In this document: piece after piece, positions 50,663-58,986 of the stretch
How the letters are laid out: each line of letters opens with the position of its first letter
Position numbering within the stretch: the first letter of the stretch is position 1
Origin: Dyadobacter soli
Lineage (GTDB): Bacteria > Bacteroidota > Bacteroidia > Cytophagales > Spirosomataceae
Direction of reading: 5' to 3'
Length of the DNA: 64,000 nt
Assembly: GCF_900101885.1 (NCBI RefSeq)
Contig: NZ_FNAN01000004.1
Location: 372,001-436,000, forward strand
The notes under the pieces: generated by a model
Databases searched by the model: none
What the model saw: the letters and a program-made list of their open reading frames with translations, nothing else
Told to the model about the DNA's origin: nothing
Program-made: the position numbers and the translations under genes

Positions 50663-50695
50663 CAAAGATACAAAAGTCTTTTTCGAACAATCAAA
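50663..50695 (-). promoter_or_regulatory. Bacteroidota promoter for the MATE gene
   Basis: On the minus strand, TTTG (50695-50692), 21 bp, then TATCTTTG (50670-50663) fit the TTTG / TAnnTTTG consensus and its usual spacing. The leader to the MATE start would be about 140 nt. The rest of the 336-bp gap to hflX holds nothing I can support. Confidence 0.65.
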
Positions 50696-50851
50696 TAAAA
50701 AAATGGATTTGTTAAATGGTAAATGTAATTTCACGAATTCCTGCAATGAACTTTTGCGTACGGCAAACCGTTGCAAATCTGCCCCTTTCCGGCATGTGGG
50801 TATGCTGATGCAGGATTTTGAGCCGGAACAAGTACACAAAAACACCAGTGC

Positions 50852-52090
50852 ATGATTGATAAGAAAAAATTATATTCGACAGCTGCCAAAAAGGAAACGG
50901 CCGTTCTGGTCGCTGTGAGCACCCAAAAACAAAACGCCGAGAAGACCCGGGAATACCTGGACGAGCTTGCATTCCTGGCCACTACGCTGGGCGTCGAAAC
51001 CGTGCAGACTTTCACCCAGAACCTCGAACGCACCGACATCCGCACTTATACCGGAAAAGGCAAACTCGAAGAAATCCTGATTTACGTCACCGCCAACCCG
51101 GTGGACATGATCATTTACGACGACGACCTTACGCCGTCGCAGGTCCGCAACCTGGAAGCCGTTTTCAAGGACATCAAGGTGATCGACCGCAGCTTGCTCA
51201 TCCTCGCCATTTTCGCGATGCGCGCACAAACCGCACAGGCAAAATTACAGGTAGAACTCGCTCAGTACCAGTACATGTACCCGCGGTTGACACGCATGTG
51301 GACGCACCTTAGCCGGCAGTCGGGCGCGGGCGTGGGTATGCGCGGACCGGGTGAAACCGAGCTCGAAACCGACCGCCGGATCGTGAAAGACCGGATTGCA
51401 TTCCTGAAAGAAAAGCTGGAAAAAGTCGACAAACAAAGCGTTACCCGTCGCAAAGAGCGCGACCGCCTCGTGCGCGTCGCCATCGTGGGTTATACCAACG
51501 TAGGGAAATCGACATTGATGCGAAACCTCTCGAAAGCTGACGTTTTCGCCGAAAACAAGCTCTTCGCGACCGTGGATTCCACCGTACGGAAAGTGAATAT
51601 GGAGAATATCCCGTTCCTGCTTACGGATACTGTCGGTTTCATCCGCAAGTTGCCCACGACGCTCATCGAGTCGTTCAAATCGACCCTCGACGAGGTACGC
51701 GAAGCCGACATTCTGATGCACGTGGTGGACATTTCGCACGCCTCGTTTGAAGAGCACCTCGACGTTGTGAACAAAACCCTGGAAGAAATCGGCGCAGCCA
51801 ACAAGCCTTCCATATTGGTTTTCAACAAAATAGACTTGTACAAACCATCGTACAACAACGAAGAGGAGGAGGAAACAGAAGCAGCTCCCTCGACTCAGGA
51901 TATCCTCAACCAGCTGAAACGTAGTTACATCGCCGAAAAAGCGGACCATGTGGTATTCATCTCGGCCCAGGAAAAGGAAAACATCGACGAGTTGAAGCGG
52001 ACGCTGTTCTCATTGGTGAAGGAAAAACATTTCTCCATTTACCCCAACTGGCTGGATCTCGGTTACACACCCGTAGAAACGGAGGAATAA
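50852..52090 (+). CDS. hflX: Ribosome-associated GTPase HflX
   Basis: 412-residue GTPase that splits or rescues ribosomes under stress. The N-terminal HflX domain has GKGKLEEI and IIYDDDLTPSQVRNLE. A coiled-coil linker carries the signature RQSGAGVGMRGPGETELETDRR. The G domain shows G1 VGYTNVGKSTLM, G3 DTVGFIRKLP, G4 FNKID and the G5 region VFISAQEKENIDEL. An acidic insert (NNEEEEETEAAPS) precedes the last motif. The start MIDKKKLYSTAAKKETAVLV is well supported. tRNA-Arg follows 135 bp downstream. Confidence 0.96.
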   Translation: MIDKKKLYSTAAKKETAVLVAVSTQKQNAEKTREYLDELAFLATTLGVETVQTFTQNLERTDIRTYTGKGKLEEILIYVTANPVDMIIYDDDLTPSQVRNLEAVFKDIKVIDRSLLILAIFAMRAQTAQAKLQVELAQYQYMYPRLTRMWTHLSRQSGAGVGMRGPGETELETDRRIVKDRIAFLKEKLEKVDKQSVTRRKERDRLVRVAIVGYTNVGKSTLMRNLSKADVFAENKLFATVDSTVRKVNMENIPFLLTDTVGFIRKLPTTLIESFKSTLDEVREADILMHVVDISHASFEEHLDVVNKTLEEIGAANKPSILVFNKIDLYKPSYNNEEEEETEAAPSTQDILNQLKRSYIAEKADHVVFISAQEKENIDELKRTLFSLVKEKHFSIYPNWLDLGYTPVETEE

Positions 52091-52170
52091 TCATTTGTAA
52101 TTCAAACGAATTTTTCTCAGTTTTGCACCCCGATTGCCCTGTTGCCGGGCAATTACAGGCAACGCGTCGC

Positions 52171-52194
52171 GGGTCCGATTCCCGTCGCGGTTAC
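52171..52194 (+). pseudogene. Remnant or copy of the tRNA-Arg 3' end
   Basis: GGGTCCGATTCCCGTCGCGG reproduces the T-arm and acceptor 3' strand of the tRNA-Arg located 90 bp downstream, with one change in the T-loop, and then diverges. The upstream bases 52131-52170 fold only partly like a tRNA (GTTGCC/GGCAAC hairpin) and lack an anticodon arm, so this is a fragment and not a functional tRNA. Confidence 0.65.
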
Positions 52195-52225
52195 TTATTT
52201 GAAGCTACATATTTTTTATAGCGCT

Positions 52226-52300
52226 GACTGCGTAGTTCAACGGATAGAATAGGAGTTTCCTAAACTCTAGATATGGGTTCGATTCCCGTCGCGGTCACCA
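52226..52300 (+). tRNA. tRNA-Arg (anticodon CCU)
   Basis: 75 nt including an encoded CCA. The acceptor GACTGCG pairs with CGCGGTC (one G-U). The D stem is GTTC/GAAT. The anticodon stem is GGAGT/ACTCT with loop TTCCTAA (anticodon CCT), and the T arm is ATGGG-TTCGATT-CCCGT. It is followed at once by a strong terminator. Reads AGG codons. Confidence 0.93.
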
Positions 52301-52326
52301 AGCCAGGCATAATGCCTGGCTTTTTT
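52300..52326 (+). terminator. Terminator of tRNA-Arg
   Basis: Stem AGCCAGGCA / TGCCTGGCT with a 3-nt loop, followed by T6. A degenerate copy of this stem lies at 53478-53502. Confidence 0.92.
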
Positions 52327-52529
52327 GCTGCCTAGCCCTGCCCATCGCCCCGTCATACATTACCTGAGACGCGCAGAAACTTCGCAGGCACGGCATCTAC
52401 CAAACATACCCGTTCTCCAAAACGAGAAATTCATAGCCTACTTTCGCATTGCCATTTTCACCAGGATGGCATGGTTTGATATATAGATTTCGATTATCTT
52501 ATCAACTTCAAATCCGTTTTGCATTTGTC

Positions 52530-52826
52530 ATGTCAAAATCCTCTCCTGCGAACAAACCCGAATCCGCTCAGAAGTTAGAACCTGAGCTGACGCAATATCC
52601 GTCCGACAGTGTTAAACATGAAGTTTGGCAAGACGAAGAAGGCTTGACCACTGTATGCTTTTCTGATGAGCGCGGCGACGATTGCCGGGCCTTACTCGAA
52701 CCCGGTAGCAAAATTATTTATGAGTATTATGCCAATTGCCACTTTGATTCAATGACGATTTACTACAAATTTATGGATTGGGGGCCGTACACTACTGAGT
52801 TTGAAATTGATAAGGAGCTTTATTGA
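52530..52826 (+). CDS. Small acidic protein, possible immunity protein, 98 aa
   Basis: The start at 52530 gives MSKSSPANKPESAQKLEPEL; a longer frame from 52449 adds a basic stretch without support. The protein is acidic and compact, ending in HFDSMTIYYKFMDWGPYTTEFEIDKE, a pattern I associate with small orphan or immunity-like proteins of Bacteroidota. No toxin gene is adjacent. It is 28 bp before the DUF3805-like gene, in an AT-rich segment just downstream of tRNA-Arg. Confidence 0.65.
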   Translation: MSKSSPANKPESAQKLEPELTQYPSDSVKHEVWQDEEGLTTVCFSDERGDDCRALLEPGSKIIYEYYANCHFDSMTIYYKFMDWGPYTTEFEIDKELY

Positions 52827-52853
52827 GCACGATCACCAAAACTACCACTTCCG

Positions 52854-53309
52854 ATGCCCAATTTTATTTCAAGAAACGGTCGTTTCAGTCTGACGCTACC
52901 ACAAGATTGGTTTGAATATGACGACAGTGACGAAGACGATGATTCGATGACCTACGCCTTTTTCAATAATTCCACCGAAGATTGGAGCGGAAACCTCAGG
53001 ATCACCCCCTATCATCGCTCGAACGATCCCGAATCTAAAATAGATCATGCCTCCGACCATGTTCAGAGTGTGCTTAAAGACACCTCTGATGCCGTAAAAA
53101 TAAGGTTAGGCCAGCTTGAACTCGCATACTACACAGAGGAAGATCCAGATGGCGAAGAAGCAAATGCCTACTATTATTGGATTGGTGGTGTGCGGGACGA
53201 CCTATTTGTCTGCTCGTTCGTTGTCGATAAGGATCAAAAAGGAACAGTTTTGAATTCAGAACAATTAGACTCCGTACAAAGTATACTGCGCAGCATAACC
53301 CTTCATTGA
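52854..53309 (+). CDS. DUF3805-like protein, 151 aa
   Basis: Soluble acidic protein opening MPNFISRNGRFSLTLPQDWFEYDD. The pattern 'FSLxLPxxWxEY ... FFNNSTEDWSGNLRITPY' matches DUF3805, and the C-terminus DDLFVCSFVVDKDQKGT fits the same fold. DUF3805 proteins often stand beside toxin or immunity clusters, but their activity is unknown. It probably forms an operon with the 98-aa gene. Both lie between tRNA-Arg and a degenerate copy of the tRNA 3' end with its terminator. Confidence 0.72.
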   Translation: MPNFISRNGRFSLTLPQDWFEYDDSDEDDDSMTYAFFNNSTEDWSGNLRITPYHRSNDPESKIDHASDHVQSVLKDTSDAVKIRLGQLELAYYTEEDPDGEEANAYYYWIGGVRDDLFVCSFVVDKDQKGTVLNSEQLDSVQSILRSITLH

Positions 53310-53456
53310 ATACTTTCAACGACGAAGAATCTAGACAAAATAACAGAGATTTTGATTATGTGCCGAAGAGGAGTAATGAGTATCGGAGGTATTTCCATAA
53401 TGAAATAAGTCAATCGCCAATTCCCTCGTCCGCTAAATTCGCTCACCAATAACCTC

Positions 53457-53502
53457 TTCCTGTCGCGGTCAATTAAGGCCAGGTATAGAACCTGGCATTT
53501 TT
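53457..53502 (+). repeat. Degenerate copy of tRNA-Arg 3' end and terminator (att-like)
   Basis: TTCCTGTCGCGGTCA (53457-53471) differs from the tRNA 3' end (52283-52297) at one base. It is followed, as at the tRNA, by a GCCAGGT/ACCTGGC stem and T5. The rest of the 394-bp gap 53310-53703 holds no gene I can support. Confidence 0.75.
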
Positions 53503-53703
53503 GTTGACCGACAACACAACTAGCCATTTGGAGTTAGAAAAATCGGTTAGATATTCTCCTCTGTCAAAACAATTCTCCTGACTCGTACCGAATAATAAGA
53601 AGATATTGGGACCAGCGTCCATTTCAGTAGAAATTTTCAAATTAGTTCTTAAATCAATGCTATTTAAGCCACTCTTCTCAGTAACAAATAATCATTTATC
53701 TAA

Positions 53704-54795
53704 ATGGACTTCAAGGATCAGATTAAACAATTTAGTGAACGCGTCAGCAAATTAAGAGACAGTATTCACACAGAAGAGGCTACGAAAAATGCGTTTATCA
53801 TGCCTTTTCTTCAAATTCTAGGATATGATGTATTCAATCCTTTGGAGGTTGTGCCCGAATTTATTTGCGACATAGGTATTAAAAAAGGTGAAAAGATCGA
53901 TTACGCCATTTTCAGAGACGGATCACCCATTATCCTTGTTGAATGCAAGCATTGGAAACAAAAACTAGATGTTCATGACGGCCAGCTACTCAGATATTTC
54001 CATGTATCCAAGGCGAAATTTTCTATTCTTACCAATGGCACTGTTTTCCGTTTTTACACTGATTTGGTCGAACCAAACAAAATGGATGAGAAACCGTTTC
54101 TTGAATTCAATATTGAAGAGATCAAAGATGGTCAGATAGAGCAGCTTAAAGAGTTCCATAAAACATATTTCGATATTGATAACATTTATCAATCGGCAAG
54201 CGAACTCAAATATATCAACGAGATTCGTCACTTAATCACCCAAGAATTCAACGAACCGAACGACGAATTTGTGAAGTACTTTGCGAGGCAGGTATATCCA
54301 TCTGTCATGACATCTAAGGTTGTTGACGCATTTAGAACGTTGGTAAAAAGAACAGTAACAAATATTATCAACGACACGATTAACGAGCGGCTTAAATCAG
54401 CCATTGCAAAAAATGACGCTCCAATACAAGAAGAGCCGGCGCCGGGAACAATGACGGTAGCAAATAGCAATGCAAACAATCAGGACAAGGAAATCGTAAC
54501 AACGGAGGAGGAACTTGAAAGCTTTTATATTGTTCGGTCGCTCCTAAGAAACAGAATTCCAGCGGTTCGCATCACGCATCGGGACGCTCTTTCTTATTTC
54601 GCCATCTTCGTTGACGACAACAACAGAAAGCCAATATGTCGGTTATACCTGAATAGTCCCACCAAACGATACATTGGAGTATTTGACGCAGATAAAAAAG
54701 AAACCAAATTTGAGATTAAGACAATTGACGATATATACAATCATTCAGAGTCACTTATAAAAATAGTTGACGTTTATCTGGAAGCGAAAAAGTAA
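53704..54795 (+). CDS. Solitary type I restriction R-subunit N-terminal-like nuclease
   Basis: 363-residue protein whose first 150 residues match the HsdR N-terminal nuclease: EEATKNAFIMPFLQILGYDVFNPLEVVPEF, then KIDYAIFRDGSPIILVECKHW (PD-(D/E)xK residues D66, E80, K82). No helicase domain follows. The C-terminal half (about 250-363) is a separate mixed domain (ESFYIVRSLLRNRIPAVRITHRDALSYF, PTKRYIGVFDADKKETKF). No hsdM or hsdS genes are nearby. Codon use is AT-rich compared with the core genes. A role in phage defence or on a mobile element is inferred. Confidence 0.88.
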   Translation: MDFKDQIKQFSERVSKLRDSIHTEEATKNAFIMPFLQILGYDVFNPLEVVPEFICDIGIKKGEKIDYAIFRDGSPIILVECKHWKQKLDVHDGQLLRYFHVSKAKFSILTNGTVFRFYTDLVEPNKMDEKPFLEFNIEEIKDGQIEQLKEFHKTYFDIDNIYQSASELKYINEIRHLITQEFNEPNDEFVKYFARQVYPSVMTSKVVDAFRTLVKRTVTNIINDTINERLKSAIAKNDAPIQEEPAPGTMTVANSNANNQDKEIVTTEEELESFYIVRSLLRNRIPAVRITHRDALSYFAIFVDDNNRKPICRLYLNSPTKRYIGVFDADKKETKFEIKTIDDIYNHSESLIKIVDVYLEAKK

Positions 54796-54813
54796 ACGCA
54801 ATACATCTATCAA

Positions 54814-56058
54814 CTAAACCCCCGAAAACCCCACCCTAGCCACAACCTTCCCCGCCACCGCTTCAATCCCAAATTCCACATTCAGCAACGCGGCGATATC
54901 CCTGACCAAAATCAGGCCCAGCCCTTCACTATTTCCCGCTAGATTGGCAGCATTACGTTTGGAAAAGCCCTGCGGGTCCGCATGCGTAATTCCATTCAGA
55001 GGCATGTGGTTAAGCGGATTTTGAATGCAGAGATAAAGCCGGTCACCAATAGTCTCGCTCAAAATTTCGATTTCGCCGTTGCGGGTGTTTTTGGAGGCGT
55101 TGTCGAGCAGGTTGTGCAGAATTACGCCCAGGAGATTGGCATTGCTGAGTACGGTCAGGTTTTCGTGCAGGGAGAGGCGGAGTTTGCTGCCGTTCGAAGT
55201 GATAATCTGCTCGAACAGGCCTGCTTTTTCCCGAATCAGCGTGGGCAGGTTTATGCAGGCCGAATGCAGTGCGCCTTTGTGGACCTGGCTTCTGGCGAAT
55301 TCCAGCAGGTTTTGCATATATACTGCCATATCACCCAAACCACGTTCTACCTGCTGATTGTATTCAGCAGCCTCCGACAACTGACTGGTAATGATCAGGT
55401 TGCCAGTATGCTTGGTAGCGGCGACGATAAATTGCAGCGGCGCGTGAACGTCATGGGCGATGGATGCCACCACACGGGTGAGGAGATGTACCTGGTGGTC
55501 CAGTTCCTCCTGCGATTCACCTAAAACGGCAAGTGCATCTTCCAAATCCGCCGTCCTCTCCGAAACGAGCATTTCCAAAACATGCTTTTGCCGCTCGGCC
55601 TCGACGGCGCGGTCGCGCTCCCGCTTTAATGCTTCTTCCTGCCGCTCACGCTCGGTTTCGAGCAGGAAAATAATGGGGACTATGATCAGCCCCAGCATGA
55701 TGCCACGTAAAGAGAGGCGGATGGTCAGGAGCCAAAGTGGAAGCTCGCGTACTGATTTGATCGGGTAGTCCGCAAAAAAGCGGAACGATGCCAGAAAGAA
55801 CACATTTGAAATAACCGCACAAAACAGCAGTGCGAGCGCCACTTTTTGCCACTTTACTATATTGAACCTGTGATAAGCCTGATAGCTCGACAGCCAGGTA
55901 GCCAGGCACATCAGCCAGATCACAACTTCCGACCCGATCAGACTTACCAGATTGGCACCTTGCCCCTCGGAAAGCCGGACCGGCACGATCGCCAGCGTCA
56001 CTACCGTCGCGATCAATGCACCGAGTTGCAGATTGTATTTTTTAATGGAGGATCTCAT
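54814..56058 (-). CDS. Membrane-bound sensor histidine kinase (orphan)
   Basis: 414-residue kinase starting at 56058 (MRSSIKKYNLQLGALIATVV); a 48-codon upstream extension is rejected. About four membrane helices occupy residues 10-135, followed by a coiled coil (TERERQEEALKRERDRAVEAE). The dimerisation H-box is SIAHDVHAPLQF (His202). The ATPase domain has the N-box VILHNLLDNASKNTRNG and a G-box reduced to NSEGLGLILVRDIA. No response regulator is adjacent, so its partner is elsewhere. Divergent from the CE15-like gene. Signal unknown. Confidence 0.9.
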   Translation of the reverse strand: MRSSIKKYNLQLGALIATVVTLAIVPVRLSEGQGANLVSLIGSEVVIWLMCLATWLSSYQAYHRFNIVKWQKVALALLFCAVISNVFFLASFRFFADYPIKSVRELPLWLLTIRLSLRGIMLGLIIVPIIFLLETERERQEEALKRERDRAVEAERQKHVLEMLVSERTADLEDALAVLGESQEELDHQVHLLTRVVASIAHDVHAPLQFIVAATKHTGNLIITSQLSEAAEYNQQVERGLGDMAVYMQNLLEFARSQVHKGALHSACINLPTLIREKAGLFEQIITSNGSKLRLSLHENLTVLSNANLLGVILHNLLDNASKNTRNGEIEILSETIGDRLYLCIQNPLNHMPLNGITHADPQGFSKRNAANLAGNSEGLGLILVRDIAALLNVEFGIEAVAGKVVARVGFSGV

Positions 56059-56215
56059 ACTAACAAAAATTGGCGCAATATAGCAGGTTACGGCCCTAAC
56101 ACGGGTAGCCGGATGGGTAAGTTGCCCGAAATGCAACTCTTTAAAAACAAAGTCAGTATCCTTCCCCGCCTCCGGACTTATTAGGACGCTTAACACCACC
56201 AAAGCTCCTAATCCT

Positions 56216-57511
56216 ATGAAAATAAAACTTTTAGCAGCATTACTTCTGATTACCTCCGCAAGTGCATTTGCGCAGCAGCAAGCGGCAAACCGCCCGACAA
56301 TGGTGGCAGGTTTTCCGGTGAATTACAGTGAAGATTCGGTCGGGAATTACACATTACCCGAGTTGCTGAAAACGTCCGATGGCAAGCCGGTCACCACAGC
56401 CAAACAGTGGACCGAAAAGCGCCGGCCCGAGTTACTGCGGCTGGCGGAGGAAAATCAGTTCGGCAAAATGCCACCGAAGCCAAAAGACCTCGCATTCCAC
56501 GCATTCGACAAAGGCACGCCTGCTTTCAATGGGAAAGCGATTCGCAAGCAGGTGACGGTGTATTTCACAAAAGATACATCGGATCACAAAATGAATGTAC
56601 TGATCTACCTCCCCGCGAACGCCAAGAAACCCGCGCCGCTGCTGATGAACATTTCTTTCGCGGCCTATAACCAGATCATCGAAGACAATGGCCTGCGCGT
56701 AGGCGAGATTTGGAACAAGGAGGGCAAAAAGGTAAAGGCCGACAAGCCGACGCCGTTCGGTAAGCTGAATGTGGAACAGTTTATCGACGCGGGCATTGGC
56801 TTCGCAACGGTGTACTATGGTGATATCGAGCCGGATTTCAAAGACGGCCTGGCGTACGGCATTCGCAAAACTTACCTGAAAGCCGGTCAAAACGAGCCTG
56901 CCGCCGACGAATGGGGTGCAATCGCGGCGTGGGGCTGGGGGCTTAGCCGCGCGATGGACTATTTCGAAACGGATAAGCAGATCGACAGCAAGCGCGTGGC
57001 ATTGCAGGGCGCGTCACGTCTGGGAAAAACGGTACTATGGGCGGGCATTCACGACCCGCGTTTCAAAATGGTGATCGCCAGCATTTCCGGCGAGGGCGGT
57101 GCCGCATTGGCCCGGCGTAATTATGGGGAAACGATCCGGCACATTTCGGACCCATCGCGGTACCTGTACCAGTTCGCGCCGAACTACCATGGCTGGGCCG
57201 ATAAGGTGAATGCGATGCCGATCGATGCGCATATGCTGGTGGCGCTCATGGCCCCGCGGCCGCTGTTGCTGCAAACCGGAAGCACAGACTACTGGTCCGA
57301 TCCGAAGGGCGAATTCCTTTCGGCCGTTGCCGCGGCACCTGTTTACCGGCTGTTCGGGGAGACGGGGCCTGCTGCTTCGGCGACTATGCCTGCCGCCGGG
57401 GATACTTCTTTGCTGATGAACCATCTCGGGTATTATATGCATGAAGGTGGGCATACGGTGCTACCGGAGGATTGGAAGCTGTTCATTAGTTATATGACGA
57501 AGTTTCTGTAA
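56216..57511 (+). CDS. Exported CE15-like glucuronoyl/acetyl-xylan esterase
   Basis: 431-residue alpha/beta-hydrolase with a signal peptide (LLAALLLITSASAFAQ). The nucleophile motif is ALQGASRLGKTVLWAG (G-A-S-R-x-G-K, the CE15 signature with Ser in GASR). It is followed by ASISGEGGAALARRNYGE and the His region HEGGHTVLPEDW. CE15 enzymes cleave ester links between lignin and glucuronoxylan. No xylanase or SusCD genes are adjacent. A large hairpin follows the stop. Confidence 0.88.
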   Translation: MKIKLLAALLLITSASAFAQQQAANRPTMVAGFPVNYSEDSVGNYTLPELLKTSDGKPVTTAKQWTEKRRPELLRLAEENQFGKMPPKPKDLAFHAFDKGTPAFNGKAIRKQVTVYFTKDTSDHKMNVLIYLPANAKKPAPLLMNISFAAYNQIIEDNGLRVGEIWNKEGKKVKADKPTPFGKLNVEQFIDAGIGFATVYYGDIEPDFKDGLAYGIRKTYLKAGQNEPAADEWGAIAAWGWGLSRAMDYFETDKQIDSKRVALQGASRLGKTVLWAGIHDPRFKMVIASISGEGGAALARRNYGETIRHISDPSRYLYQFAPNYHGWADKVNAMPIDAHMLVALMAPRPLLLQTGSTDYWSDPKGEFLSAVAAAPVYRLFGETGPAASATMPAAGDTSLLMNHLGYYMHEGGHTVLPEDWKLFISYMTKFL

Positions 57512-57530
57512 GAGGTTCGTCTAATTTTAG

Positions 57531-57595
57531 TAATGCCACGAAGGCACGAAGCAGCACGAAGATCATTCGTGCTGCTTCGTGCCTTCGTGGCATTA
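57531..57595. repeat. Perfect 30-bp hairpin made of CACGAAG repeats
   Basis: Arms 57531-57560 and 57566-57595 are exact reverse complements, with the 5-nt loop GATCA. Each arm contains three CACGAA units (CACGAAGG, CACGAAGCAG, CACGAA). There is no T-run. It lies 20 bp past the esterase stop and about 170 bp before the inositol-phosphate synthase. Confidence 0.93.
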
Positions 57596-57765
57596 AAACA
57601 TCCTTAAAATTAAACGCAATACATTTAATGCAAACGTTTGCATAAATATCAACTTACAGTTGCATTTCCATTAATCAATGCTTTATTTTGACTCAAATTC
57701 AAGTATTTTATATTAATTAAAATATTTTAAAAATAAATTTTCATCATAAACTCAGATTATTGGAA

Positions 57766-58986
57766 ATGTCAAATATCGATAAGAAGATAAAAGTGGCGAT
57801 CGTGGGCGTGGGAAACTGCGCCAGCTCGCTTGTGCAGGGCGTTGAATACTATACACACTATTCAGACAAAACCTCGGGACTGATGGCCGACAACATCGGC
57901 GGTTATCGTGCGGCTAATATCGAATTCGTCTGCGGTTTCGACGTCGACGAACGTAAAATCGGGTTGAAGCTGAAAGATGCCATCTTTACCAAACCGAACT
58001 GCGCGATCGAACTTTACACCGACATTGCCAGCGAAGCGCCGGTATACCGCTCGCCGGTGCTCGATGGAGTTTCCCCGCAAATGCTCGCTTACCCTGCTGA
58101 TAACCGCTTCGTAGTAAAAGAAGAACTAAAAGGGACCGACTTGCTCACCAGCGGCGAGCAATACAATGCAGCATTGACAGCCACGATCCGCCAGGAAATC
58201 GTCGCCCGCCTGCAAGCACACGAAGCCGAGGTGCTGATCAATTATCTGCCGGTTGGTTCGCAGCAGGCAACGGAGTTTTATGCTGAGATCTGCCTTGAAC
58301 TGGGCATCTCGCTGGTTAACTGCATTCCAGTATTCATCGCGTCGGACCCGGAATGGGAGCAGAAATTCATCGATGCGGGCATCCCTCTGATCGGCGACGA
58401 TATGCGCAGCCAGTTTGGGGCAAGTATATTGTCGCAAATGTTGCAGGAACTGGCCTTCGAGCGCGGCCACCACGTGAAAGCGCACATCCAGCGCAATGTG
58501 GGCGGCAACACCGATTTCCTGAATATGGAAGACAAAAACCGTCTGAAATCGAAGAAAATTTCGAAAGAGAATGTGATCCGCGCGCAAAATGACATTCGCG
58601 GCATTTCCACCACCGACAGTTTCCTGCACGCCGGGCCGTCGGAGTATATTGCATTCTATGGAGATAATAAGGTTGCCAACTTCCGTCTCGAACTGGAAGG
58701 ATTTATGGGCTCACCCGTGACGCTCGATGCGCAACTTTCGGTGCAGGATTCGCCTAACTCGGCGGGTGTCGTGATCGACGCCGTGCGTTATGTATACGTG
58801 GCGCGCGAGATGGGACTCGTGGGCGCATTGCGCGGACCTTCGGCAGCTACGCAAAAGACCCCGCCACAGCAAATGATGTTCGCCGATGCCACATATGAAT
58901 GCCACGCGCTGGCCAAACGCGAGCTCACCGCATCGACCCGAAAGCAATTGAAACTCAGCCCCGAACTGGCCGACAAAATGGATTAG
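57766..58986 (+). CDS. ino1: Inositol-3-phosphate synthase
   Basis: 406-residue enzyme that converts glucose 6-phosphate to 1L-myo-inositol 1-phosphate using NAD. The Rossmann motif KVAIVGVGNCASSLVQGVEYY and the long conserved region RNVGGNTDFLNMEDKNRLKSKKISK place it in the short (mycobacterial/bacterial) group. The start is the ATG at 57766 (MSNIDKKIK). It probably feeds inositol lipid or inositol-derived thiol synthesis. It is convergent with the DeoR gene, overlapping it by 4 bp. Confidence 0.94.
   Translation: MSNIDKKIKVAIVGVGNCASSLVQGVEYYTHYSDKTSGLMADNIGGYRAANIEFVCGFDVDERKIGLKLKDAIFTKPNCAIELYTDIASEAPVYRSPVLDGVSPQMLAYPADNRFVVKEELKGTDLLTSGEQYNAALTATIRQEIVARLQAHEAEVLINYLPVGSQQATEFYAEICLELGISLVNCIPVFIASDPEWEQKFIDAGIPLIGDDMRSQFGASILSQMLQELAFERGHHVKAHIQRNVGGNTDFLNMEDKNRLKSKKISKENVIRAQNDIRGISTTDSFLHAGPSEYIAFYGDNKVANFRLELEGFMGSPVTLDAQLSVQDSPNSAGVVIDAVRYVYVAREMGLVGALRGPSAATQKTPPQQMMFADATYECHALAKRELTASTRKQLKLSPELADKMD

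Noticed and set aside
50631-50855. 74-codon frame overlapping the hflX start
   Set aside because: No recognisable features; it covers the opposite-strand promoter of the MATE gene and overlaps hflX by 4 bp. Coding potential is not supported, though a leader peptide cannot be excluded.
52131-52194. A second complete tRNA before tRNA-Arg
   Set aside because: Only the T arm and acceptor 3' strand fold properly; the anticodon arm is missing and the total length is too short.
56059-56202. 48-codon extension of the histidine kinase
   Set aside because: No signal or domain in the extension; the annotated start gives a membrane segment close to the N-terminus and leaves room for divergent promoters.
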